Positions 1 to 5,380 of a stretch of 5,380 nt of DNA are shown here, piece by piece. Made by a program: the position numbers and the translations under genes. Origin of the DNA: an uncultured Campylobacter sp. (GTDB lineage: Bacteria; Campylobacterota; Campylobacteria; Campylobacterales; Campylobacteraceae); NCBI RefSeq assembly GCF_905371695.1, contig NZ_CAJPMA010000101.1:1-5380 (forward strand), in the 5' to 3' direction. The notes under the pieces were generated by a model. It did not search any database. It was not told where the DNA came from and saw only the letters and a program-made list of their open reading frames with translations. Position 1 is the first letter of the stretch. Each line of letters starts with the position of its first letter.

Positions 1-2
1 AT

Positions 3-2324
3 CTAAAAACGCTCGGTTTTTGGGCGATAGATGGGTTTATAAATTACGCCGAAAATTTCGACTGCAAGGCGGTAAAAAAGCTAAATTTAGAAGACGCGGA
101 CGAGATACCGAACGCGCTTAAAAAGCTTAAAATTTTGCCCGAACCTAAAATTTATAAAGATTTAGCCGTTACGCCTAGCCGAGAATTTTTCGAGCTAAAC
201 GCAAGTAGGAAAATTATCGTTTTAGCGCGAAACGAAGGGCTTTTTAACGGATTTAATCTAGGCGAGTTTAAAAACGTAGAATTTCGCCGAAGTCCGCTTG
301 TTTTAAATTTAAGCTCGCCAGAGCGAATTGTCCTTTCTTTAAATAGATTCGAGCGAAAACGCCGCGTAAAACGCGCTAGCCTCGTTATAGACGAGCTTAG
401 GGTAAACGACTACGTCGTACACGAGGACTACGGTATCGGCAAATTTTTAGGGCTTGAAAAAATTACCGTGCTAGGCTCTACGCGCGAATTCGTCGCTATC
501 GCTTATCAAAACGACGACAGGCTGCTGCTGCCGGTCGAACATCTAGACATGATCGACCGCTACATCGCGCAAAACGGCTCTATCGCGGTTTTAGACAGGC
601 TCGGTAAGGCAAGTTTCGCGCGCATAAAAGAAAAGGTGCGCGAAAAACTTTTCGTAATCGCTTCTAAAATCATCGCGCTTGCGGCCAAACGCGAGTTAAT
701 TAGCGGCGAGATAATGGAAGCGGACGGGCTAGAATACCTAAAATTCGTCCAAAGCGCGGGCTTTGATTATACTCCCGATCAAACGCGCGCGGTGGATGAA
801 ATTTTAAGCGATTTAAAAAGCGGCCGTGCGATGGATAGGTTACTTAGCGGAGACGTAGGCTTCGGTAAAACCGAAGTCGCTATGAACGCGATTTTCGCAT
901 GCGTAAAATCGGGCTTTGAGGCGCTATTTTTCGCGCCTACGACGCTACTTTGCTCTCAGCATTACAAAAGCTTAAAAGAGCGTTTCGAGCCGTTTGGTAT
1001 TAAGGTTTTTCGCCTTGACCGCTTTACTACTGCGCGCGAAAAGGCCGCGCTTAATAAGGCGCTAGCGCAGGGCGAGCCTTGCGTATGCGTCGGCACGCAC
1101 GCGCTTCTTTCCGTGAAAGCGGCTAAAATAGGGCTAATAATAATCGACGAAGAGCATAAATTCGGCGTCAAGCAAAAGGAGAAATTAAAAGAAATTTCCG
1201 CAAATTCGCACGTTTTAAGTATGAGCGCGACGCCGATTCCTAGAAGCTTAAATATGGCGTTAAGCAAGATTAAGGGCTACTCCGTTTTGCAAACGCCGCC
1301 TAGCTCGCGTCTTGACGTGAGAACCAGCGTAAAAGAGTGGGACGAAAAGGCGGTTAAAGAGGCGATTATGCGCGAAATTCGCCGCGGCGGGCAAATCTTT
1401 TATATCCATAACCACATCGCGACGATGCCGCAGGCGCAGCGCGAAATTTTACGCATAGTTCCGAATCTTAAAATTTTAACGCTACATTCAAAAATCGATG
1501 CAAAAACGACCGAAGAGGAGATGATGAAATTTGAAACCGGCGAATACGACCTGCTTTTATGCACGAGCATCGTAGAAAGCGGCATCCATCTACCTAACGC
1601 CAACACGATAATCATCGAGCGCGCCGATAAATTCGGTATCGCGGATCTGCACCAGCTGCGCGGACGAGTAGGGCGAAGCGACAAGCAGGCGTATTGCTAC
1701 TTTTTAGTGGAGGATAAAAACGAGCTTACTCCCGACGCGCTAAAACGTCTAACCGCGCTGGAAAGCAACTCGTTTTTGGGTTCCGGCGGCGTGCTGGCTT
1801 ATCACGATCTAGAAATTAGAGGCGGCGGAAATATCGTAGGTGAGGCGCAAAGCGGTCATATCGAGGCGATCGGATATTCGCTTTATTTAAAAATGCTGGA
1901 AGACGCGATAAATTCACTGCTAAACGAGGGCGGCGCCAGGAGCGAGAAAATCGATCTAAAATTAAGCATAAACGCCTTTTTAAGTCAAGATTTTATCCGC
2001 GAAGATCGCTTACGGCTTGAAATTTACAGGCGTTTAAGCAAGTGCAAAGAGGTCGCGCAAGTTTACGAGATACAAAGCGAGCTTGAAGATCGCTTCGGTA
2101 AAATCGATCTTTATACGTCGCAATTCTTACAGCTTATCATTATTAAAATTTTGGCCCTTAAATGCGGGTTTAAAGCCGTTAGCAACGCCGAAACCAATAT
2201 CGTTTTAACGCGAAATAACGATGAAAAAATAAGGTTAAAATCTCGCAGCAAAGACGATGACGACGTGATAGAGGAAATTTTAGTATTTTTAAGAAAAGAG
2301 GCGAAAAATGCAGGGCAAAATTAA
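3..2324 (+). CDS. mfd: Transcription-repair coupling factor Mfd (5' truncated by window edge)
   Basis: Mfd is a cytoplasmic DNA translocase that pushes stalled RNA polymerase off damaged template and recruits UvrA for nucleotide excision repair. The frame is open to the window edge (773 residues visible). The first in-window start-like codon, TTG at 135, is internal because coding-like sequence precedes it. Numbering from that TTG: end of the UvrB-like part about 1-80; CarD-like RNA polymerase-interacting domain about 86-145; TPDQ segment 213-216; Walker A GDVGFGKTE 239-247; motif Ia PTTLL 268-272; GTH 320-322; Walker B DEEH 338-341; SATPIPR 364-370; motif V 477-487; motif VI QLRGRVGR 507-514; TRG motif about 551-590 (HDLEIRGGGNIVGE, QSGHIEAIG); C-terminal TRCF domain about 605-695. 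Epsilonproteobacterial Mfd is, from memory, about 980 residues, so roughly 200 are missing upstream. Motif V reads ESGIHLP where E. coli has ETGIDIP. The 3' end overlaps the next gene by 17 bases. Confidence 0.97.
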   Translation, partial: LKTLGFWAIDGFINYAENFDCKAVKKLNLEDADEIPNALKKLKILPEPKIYKDLAVTPSREFFELNASRKIIVLARNEGLFNGFNLGEFKNVEFRRSPLVLNLSSPERIVLSLNRFERKRRVKRASLVIDELRVNDYVVHEDYGIGKFLGLEKITVLGSTREFVAIAYQNDDRLLLPVEHLDMIDRYIAQNGSIAVLDRLGKASFARIKEKVREKLFVIASKIIALAAKRELISGEIMEADGLEYLKFVQSAGFDYTPDQTRAVDEILSDLKSGRAMDRLLSGDVGFGKTEVAMNAIFACVKSGFEALFFAPTTLLCSQHYKSLKERFEPFGIKVFRLDRFTTAREKAALNKALAQGEPCVCVGTHALLSVKAAKIGLIIIDEEHKFGVKQKEKLKEISANSHVLSMSATPIPRSLNMALSKIKGYSVLQTPPSSRLDVRTSVKEWDEKAVKEAIMREIRRGGQIFYIHNHIATMPQAQREILRIVPNLKILTLHSKIDAKTTEEEMMKFETGEYDLLLCTSIVESGIHLPNANTIIIERADKFGIADLHQLRGRVGRSDKQAYCYFLVEDKNELTPDALKRLTALESNSFLGSGGVLAYHDLEIRGGGNIVGEAQSGHIEAIGYSLYLKMLEDAINSLLNEGGARSEKIDLKLSINAFLSQDFIREDRLRLEIYRRLSKCKEVAQVYEIQSELEDRFGKIDLYTSQFLQLIIIKILALKCGFKAVSNAETNIVLTRNNDEKIRLKSRSKDDDDVIEEILVFLRKEAKNAGQN

Positions 2325-3090
2325 CTGGGACGAGTGCTACGCCGCGATTTTTAGACAAGATTTAGGCGCTCTAAAAGCGGTTAAAGACGTCGATTTTACC
2401 GATTTAGATTCGCTTATCGGCATTGAGGCGCAAAAAGAGGCGCTGCTAAAAAATACGCAAAATTTTATGGACGGGCTAGGCGGCGAACACGCGCTGCTTT
2501 GGGGCGAGCGCGGATGCGGCAAAAGCAGCCTCGTAAAGGCAGTTTTCACCCATTTTTGCAAGCAAGGTTTGCGTATTATCGAAGTGGGCGCGGGCGAGCT
2601 TAGATTTTTACCCGCCGTCATCGACGAAGCGCGCGATAGCGACAAAAAATTTATAATTTTTTGCGATGATTTAAGTTTTGAAAACGGTAACGTAGATTAT
2701 AAATTTTTAAAGCCGTTAATGGAAGGCTCGATCGAGCGCGCGCCTAAAAACGCGCTATTTTACGCTACTTCAAATCGCCGCCACCTAACGGCCGAAACGC
2801 AAAGCGACAACGAGACCGTGCAAATTTCAAGCGGCGAGCTATATTACGGGGACGCCGTGCAAGAGAAAATTTCGCTATCCGATCGCTTCGGGCTTTGGAT
2901 TAGCTTTTATCAAGGCGGCTTTGAGGAATACCTTAAAATCGTCGATTTTTATTTTAAAGATTACGCGCTAGACGCGGACGAGCTGCACCGAGCCGCGCGC
3001 GAATTCGCCGCATTTAGGGCGAGTAGATCGGCGCGGACGGCAAAGCAGTTTTACGCGCGGTTTATTAGAAATTTTAAGGATAAAAAATGA
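2308..3090 (+). CDS. DUF815-family AAA+ ATPase, function unknown
   Basis: This 260-residue P-loop ATPase is soluble by appearance, with no signal peptide or membrane segment. Residues 36-50 (LIGIEAQKEALL) resemble the usual DUF815 lead-in. Walker A is GERGCGKSS at 66-74. Walker B is FIIFCDD at 115-121. The sensor-1 segment ATSNRRHL is at 153-160. The DUF815 hallmark EKISLSDRFGLW is at 186-197, with R193 a candidate arginine finger. A basic C-terminal part (SARTAKQFYARF, 241-252) may act as sensor 2. The ATG has an AAGAGG ribosome binding site 6 bases upstream and lies inside the end of mfd. The stop overlaps the next start in ATGA, so all three genes are probably translated in a coupled way. 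ATP binding and hydrolysis are well supported by motifs. The biological role is not known for this family; a link to repair is only an inference from the flanking genes. Confidence 0.93.
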   Translation: MQGKINWDECYAAIFRQDLGALKAVKDVDFTDLDSLIGIEAQKEALLKNTQNFMDGLGGEHALLWGERGCGKSSLVKAVFTHFCKQGLRIIEVGAGELRFLPAVIDEARDSDKKFIIFCDDLSFENGNVDYKFLKPLMEGSIERAPKNALFYATSNRRHLTAETQSDNETVQISSGELYYGDAVQEKISLSDRFGLWISFYQGGFEEYLKIVDFYFKDYALDADELHRAAREFAAFRASRSARTAKQFYARFIRNFKDKK

Positions 3091-3755
3091 CCTCGACGCA
3101 GCTATTTTTAGCGCTTTTAAACTCAAAAAAACGCGAAAATTTAGACGAGCTAAAATGGCCGGGCGAAAATACCTTTGAGGTGATCGCAGGCGCGGTGCTC
3201 GTGCAAAATACCGCGTGGAAAAACGTGGAAAAGGCGCTTGAAAATTTGCGCGCGGCGGACAAGCTTAGCTTGGACGGAATTTTAAGCTTAAAGACGGACG
3301 AGCTAGCCGGACTTATAAAGCCAAGCGGATTTTACAACACCAAAGCCAAGCGGCTTTTAGGGCTTTGTGCGGCGATTAAAAGAGAATTTGAAAATTTTGA
3401 AAATTTTAGACAAAGCATTAGCCGCGAACGGCTGCTTAGCATAAAAGGCGTAGGCGCGGAAACTTGCGACGCTATCCTAGCCTACGCGTGCGGGCGCGCC
3501 GCGATGGTAGTGGATGCTTACGCGCTGCGAATTTTGGGATTCTTGGGTTATGAGTTCGAGTGCTACGACGAGGCCGCCGAGTGGCTAGGCGCGCTAAATT
3601 TCGGTGAAATTTACGAAAATTTAGGCGGCGAGAATTTTGACGAAGCCGAAATTTTAAAGCTTTACCACGCGCTGATAACGGAATTTTGCAAGGAAAATTT
3701 TAAGGGTAAAATTTTAAGCGAGCGCGGGAAGCAGATTCTTAGCGAACTTAAATAG
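3087..3755 (+). CDS. magIII: MagIII-type 3-methyladenine DNA glycosylase (HhH-GPD superfamily)
   Basis: This is a predicted base-excision repair enzyme that removes alkylated bases such as 3-methyladenine. It has 222 residues, against 218 for H. pylori MagIII. Matching segments (MagIII recalled from memory) are LGAVLTQNT / AGAVLVQNT (34-42) and RPSGFYNQKAKRL / KPSGFYNTKAKRL (78-90). The helix-hairpin-helix is at about 116-134 (IKGVGAETCDAIL), with catalytic Asp143 in MVVDAYALRIL. The aromatic pocket residues of MagIII (W25-P26, F45) correspond to W24-P25 and W44. Lys208 in FKGKIL aligns with the carbamylated Lys205. The lysine used by endonuclease III for its lyase reaction is replaced by Glu125, and the C-terminal four-cysteine iron-sulfur motif is absent. 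Both argue for a monofunctional glycosylase rather than endonuclease III (Nth). AAGGA lies 6 bases before the ATG, which overlaps the previous stop. Substrate specificity is inferred from homology. Confidence 0.85.
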   Translation: MTSTQLFLALLNSKKRENLDELKWPGENTFEVIAGAVLVQNTAWKNVEKALENLRAADKLSLDGILSLKTDELAGLIKPSGFYNTKAKRLLGLCAAIKREFENFENFRQSISRERLLSIKGVGAETCDAILAYACGRAAMVVDAYALRILGFLGYEFECYDEAAEWLGALNFGEIYENLGGENFDEAEILKLYHALITEFCKENFKGKILSERGKQILSELK

Positions 3756-3763
3756 TTTTAAAA

Positions 3764-3786
3764 TTTTACGCTAGATTTACGTAAAA
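3764..3786. repeat. TTTACG/CGTAAA half-site cluster upstream of cysK, possible operator
   Basis: TTTACG occurs at 3765-3770 and again at 3776-3781, an 11-base period of about one helical turn. The second copy is part of a perfect 10-base palindrome, TTTACGTAAA, at 3776-3785. The outer arms TTTTACG (3764-3770) and CGTAAAA (3780-3786) also form a 7-base inverted repeat with a 9-base spacer. The cluster lies directly upstream of the candidate -10 box, where a regulator of cysteine synthesis could bind. As a hairpin it is weak and is not followed by a T tract, so I do not call it a terminator for the upstream operon. AT-rich words are common in this genome, so chance is a real alternative. Confidence 0.3.
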
Positions 3787-3791
3787 AAGAG

Positions 3792-3797
3792 TAGAAT
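3792..3797 (+). promoter_or_regulatory. Putative sigma-70 -10 element of the cysK-cysE promoter
   Basis: TAGAAT matches TATAAT at five of six bases. It sits 27 bases before the cysK ATG, which would give a leader of about 20 bases. No well-spaced -35 box is visible; the TTTACG words upstream are 10 or 21 bases away. Weak or absent -35 boxes are typical of Campylobacter vegetative promoters. This is the only gap of more than 3 bases between genes in the window. The assignment is by inspection only. Confidence 0.5.
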
Positions 3798-3813
3798 ACG
3801 CCGATTTTATTTT

Positions 3814-3819
3814 AAGGAG
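3814..3819 (+). promoter_or_regulatory. Shine-Dalgarno site of cysK
   Basis: AAGGAG ends 5 bases before the ATG at 3825. It is the strongest ribosome binding site in the window and fixes the cysK start, which also agrees with the usual N-terminus of the family. Confidence 0.8.
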
Positions 3820-3824
3820 CAGAG

Positions 3825-4730
3825 ATGATTTATCAAAATATAACGCAAACCATCGGAAATACGCCGATCGTTAAGCTTAAATCAGGCGCCGACGAGGCCG
3901 AAATTTACGCGAAATTGGAGTTTTTTAATCCGGGCGGCTCGGTCAAGGATAGGATCGCTTTAAATATGATATTAAAAATGCAAGAAGAGGGCAAAATAAA
4001 GCCCGGCGACACGATCGTAGAGCCTACCAGCGGAAATACGGGTATCGGCGTGTCTATGGTGGCCGCCGCGCTCGGGTATAAGGTTATTTTGTGCATGCCC
4101 GAAAGCATGAGTATAGAGCGTAGAAAAATCGTAGCCGCATACGGGGCGAAGCTGGAATTAACCGAAGCCGCAAAAGGCATGAAAGGCGCTATCGCGAAGG
4201 CTACCGAGATTGCCGCGCAGCCTAACCACGTAATGCTAAGCCAGTTTGAAAATCCGTTTAACCCGCAGGCTCACGAACTAACTACGGGCGAGGAGATCGC
4301 GCGCGATTTTGCTAGTTTAGACGCGCTGGTGGCGGGCGTAGGAACGGGCGGTACGATTAGCGGCGCCGCAAAAGCGCTAAAAGCCAAAGGCTACGCGACG
4401 AAATTTATCGCAGTCGAGCCGGAAGCGTCGCCGGTTCTAAGCGGCGGAAACCCAGGGCCTCATAAAATTCAGGGCATAGGCGCGGGATTTATACCAAAAA
4501 CCATGGATATGAGCATCGCGGACGGCATAGAAAAAATTAGCAACGACGAAGCTATGAACGGCGCTCGCGAGCTAGCTAAAAACGAAGGCATAATGGTAGG
4601 TATTAGCGGCGGCGCCGCGTACGTAGCCGCAAAACGCGTAGCCAAGGCGCTCGGAGCGGGTAAAAAAGTGCTATTTATAGCGCCCGATAACGGCGAGCGT
4701 TATCTAAGCACAGAGCTTTACGGAGCGTAA
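3825..4730 (+). CDS. cysK: Cysteine synthase A (O-acetylserine sulfhydrylase)
   Basis: CysK is a cytoplasmic PLP enzyme that combines O-acetyl-L-serine with sulfide to give L-cysteine and acetate, the last step of cysteine synthesis. The protein has 301 residues, close to the usual 300-325. The N-terminal TIGNTPIVKL (9-18) is a family hallmark. The PLP-binding lysine is Lys41 in NPGGSVKDR (35-43). TSGNTG at 68-73 holds the substrate-binding loop and Asn71. GTGGT at 173-177 is the PLP phosphate loop. Ser261 in GISGGAA (259-265) is placed to contact the pyridine nitrogen. The C-terminus ERYLSTELY (291-299) is also typical. No active-site residue appears missing. cysE starts 3 bases after the stop. 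The related CysM and cystathionine beta-synthase-like enzymes share this fold, but the motif set and the cysE partner favour CysK. Confidence 0.96.
   Translation: MIYQNITQTIGNTPIVKLKSGADEAEIYAKLEFFNPGGSVKDRIALNMILKMQEEGKIKPGDTIVEPTSGNTGIGVSMVAAALGYKVILCMPESMSIERRKIVAAYGAKLELTEAAKGMKGAIAKATEIAAQPNHVMLSQFENPFNPQAHELTTGEEIARDFASLDALVAGVGTGGTISGAAKALKAKGYATKFIAVEPEASPVLSGGNPGPHKIQGIGAGFIPKTMDMSIADGIEKISNDEAMNGARELAKNEGIMVGISGGAAYVAAKRVAKALGAGKKVLFIAPDNGERYLSTELYGA
4722..4725 (+). promoter_or_regulatory. Ribosome binding site of cysE inside the end of cysK
   Basis: GGAG lies within the last codons of cysK, 8 bases before the GTG start at 4734. This supports the GTG start and suggests that cysE translation is coupled to that of cysK. 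Confidence 0.6.
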
Positions 4731-4733
4731 GCG

Positions 4734-5288
4734 GTGATAGCGGGGATAAAGGAGCTAATTGCGGTCGTACGGGAAAAAGACCCGTCGGCTAAGAGCTGTT
4801 GCGCGGCGGCAATACTGATAAATACGCCGGGCATTCACGCGATAATGTTTCATAACCTCGCTCATCCGCTTTATCTGCGCGGGCATTTTTTCTTAGCGCG
4901 TTTTTTGTCGCAGACCGCGCGTTTTTTAACGGGTATCGAGATACATCCGGGCGCTAAGATAGGCAAGCGATTTTTTATAGATCACGGCGCGGGCGTGGTC
5001 ATCGGCGAGACCGCAGAGATCGGAGACGACGTGATGATGTATCATCAAGTAACGCTGGGCGGTACGGGTAAAGAGTGCGGGAAGCGCCATCCGACCGTAA
5101 AAAACGGCGCTACGATAGCCGCTGGCGCAAAGGTGCTAGGCGCTATCACGATCGGCGAAAATGCTAAGATCGGGGCGAATTCCGTCGTGTTAAAAGACGT
5201 ACCGGACGGGGCTACGGTCGTAGGCATCCCGGCTCGCGTCGTGCGCGTAAAAGGCGCTATACCGCCGCAGCCCGAATACGTTATTTAA
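4734..5288 (+). CDS. cysE: Serine O-acetyltransferase, short form
   Basis: CysE transfers an acetyl group from acetyl-CoA to L-serine, the committed step of cysteine synthesis; in the family it is commonly feedback-inhibited by cysteine. The protein has 184 residues, whereas E. coli CysE has 273, so most of the long N-terminal helical domain is absent, as in many short bacterial forms. A helical N-terminal part (1-65) contains KDPSAKS and PGIHAIMFHNLAHPLY. It is followed by a left-handed beta-helix of hexapeptide repeats (about 68-170). The catalytic Asp-His pair is D83-H84 in FIDHGAG, and R118-H119 in GKRHP matches the second active-site His. Glu69 (GIEIHPGA) stands where E. coli has Asp143, as in other short CysE proteins. 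The C-terminus is PEYVI, with the terminal Ile that docks into CysK. The start is GTG; the N-terminus fits short homologues. Confidence 0.95.
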   Translation: MIAGIKELIAVVREKDPSAKSCCAAAILINTPGIHAIMFHNLAHPLYLRGHFFLARFLSQTARFLTGIEIHPGAKIGKRFFIDHGAGVVIGETAEIGDDVMMYHQVTLGGTGKECGKRHPTVKNGATIAAGAKVLGAITIGENAKIGANSVVLKDVPDGATVVGIPARVVRVKGAIPPQPEYVI

Positions 5289-5380
5289 ATTTAGGCGAAA
5301 TTTTACGTCCCCGATAAATTTTTTAAATTTTATTACCTCGCGATACTGACGTCTACGTTAATTATATTAAAGCTAATGCT
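5289..5380. other. AT-rich 3' flank without a recognised gene
   Basis: This stretch carries several AAATTT words and a T6 run at 5319-5324. A/T-only 6-base inverted repeats (for example 5287-5292 with 5298-5303) could pair, but they are too weak to call a terminator. TATATT at 5363-5368 resembles a -10 box but has no partner -35 and no gene start within the window. No coding frame can be supported on either strand. Confidence 0.5.

Noticed and set aside
135..137. TTG as the start codon of the first gene
   Set aside because: The same frame is open back to the window edge with plausible protein sequence, and the encoded protein would lack the N-terminal part of Mfd. The true start is upstream of the window.
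962..1684. Antisense open frames opposite mfd (962-1267 and 1400-1684)
   Set aside because: They have low-complexity Ser/Arg/Ile-rich translations, no recognisable domain, and lie fully opposite conserved helicase motifs. They are shadows of the real gene.
2337..3262. Antisense open frames opposite the ATPase and glycosylase genes
   Set aside because: There is no family resemblance and no credible start context, and the sense strand carries well-conserved proteins.
3390..3407. 9-base tandem repeat GAAAATTTT x2 in the glycosylase gene
   Set aside because: It encodes Glu-Asn-Phe twice in a region where the H. pylori homologue has a similar SFENF segment. Only two copies are present, so it is not a convincing phase-variation tract.
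3905..5227. Antisense open frames opposite cysK (3905-4180) and cysE (5045-5227)
   Set aside because: They mirror the codon bias of the sense genes and contain no motif.
5287..5324. Possible rho-independent terminator after cysE
   Set aside because: The stems are A/T-only and 6 bases long, with no GC core. A T6 run is present but the hairpins are too weak to support the call.
5363..5368. TATATT as a -10 box for a downstream gene
   Set aside because: It has no spaced -35 element and no start codon or ribosome binding site in the remaining 12 bases. It may be chance in AT-rich DNA.

Overview
The window looks like ordinary chromosomal DNA from an epsilonproteobacterium, most likely a Campylobacter of the moderate-GC oral or curvus/rectus/showae type. 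Three things point that way: dense AAATTTT-type words mixed with GCG-rich codons, a tightly packed gene layout, and a DNA glycosylase that closely resembles Helicobacter pylori MagIII. The genus call is an inference from style and protein resemblance, and the species cannot be fixed from here. All five genes are on the plus strand and only short gaps separate them.

Region 1 (1-3755) is a run of three overlapping genes. The first is the 3' part of mfd, the transcription-repair coupling factor; its start lies upstream of the window. It overlaps by 17 bases an AAA+ ATPase of the DUF815 family, whose function is unknown. That gene's stop codon overlaps by 4 bases (ATGA) the start of a MagIII-type 3-methyladenine DNA glycosylase. 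The overlaps imply co-transcription and probable translational coupling. Two of the three are clear DNA repair genes, so the ATPase is placed in a repair context without direct proof of a role there.

Region 2 (3756-3824) is a 69-base intergenic gap. It contains a -10-like TAGAAT, a set of TTTACG/CGTAAA half-sites just upstream of it, and a good Shine-Dalgarno sequence. It is the most probable promoter region in the window.

Region 3 (3825-5288) is a two-gene cysteine biosynthesis operon, cysK then cysE, separated by only 3 bases. CysE makes O-acetylserine from serine and acetyl-CoA; CysK converts it with sulfide to cysteine. CysE ends in Tyr-Val-Ile, and a C-terminal Ile is the known anchor for binding in the CysK active site, so the two products are predicted to form the cysteine synthase complex.

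Region 4 (5289-5380) is a 92-base AT-rich tail with no gene and no convincing terminator. I found no mobile element, CRISPR array, tRNA, rRNA or phage feature. I also saw no evidence of a wholly new system; the least explained gene is the DUF815 ATPase.
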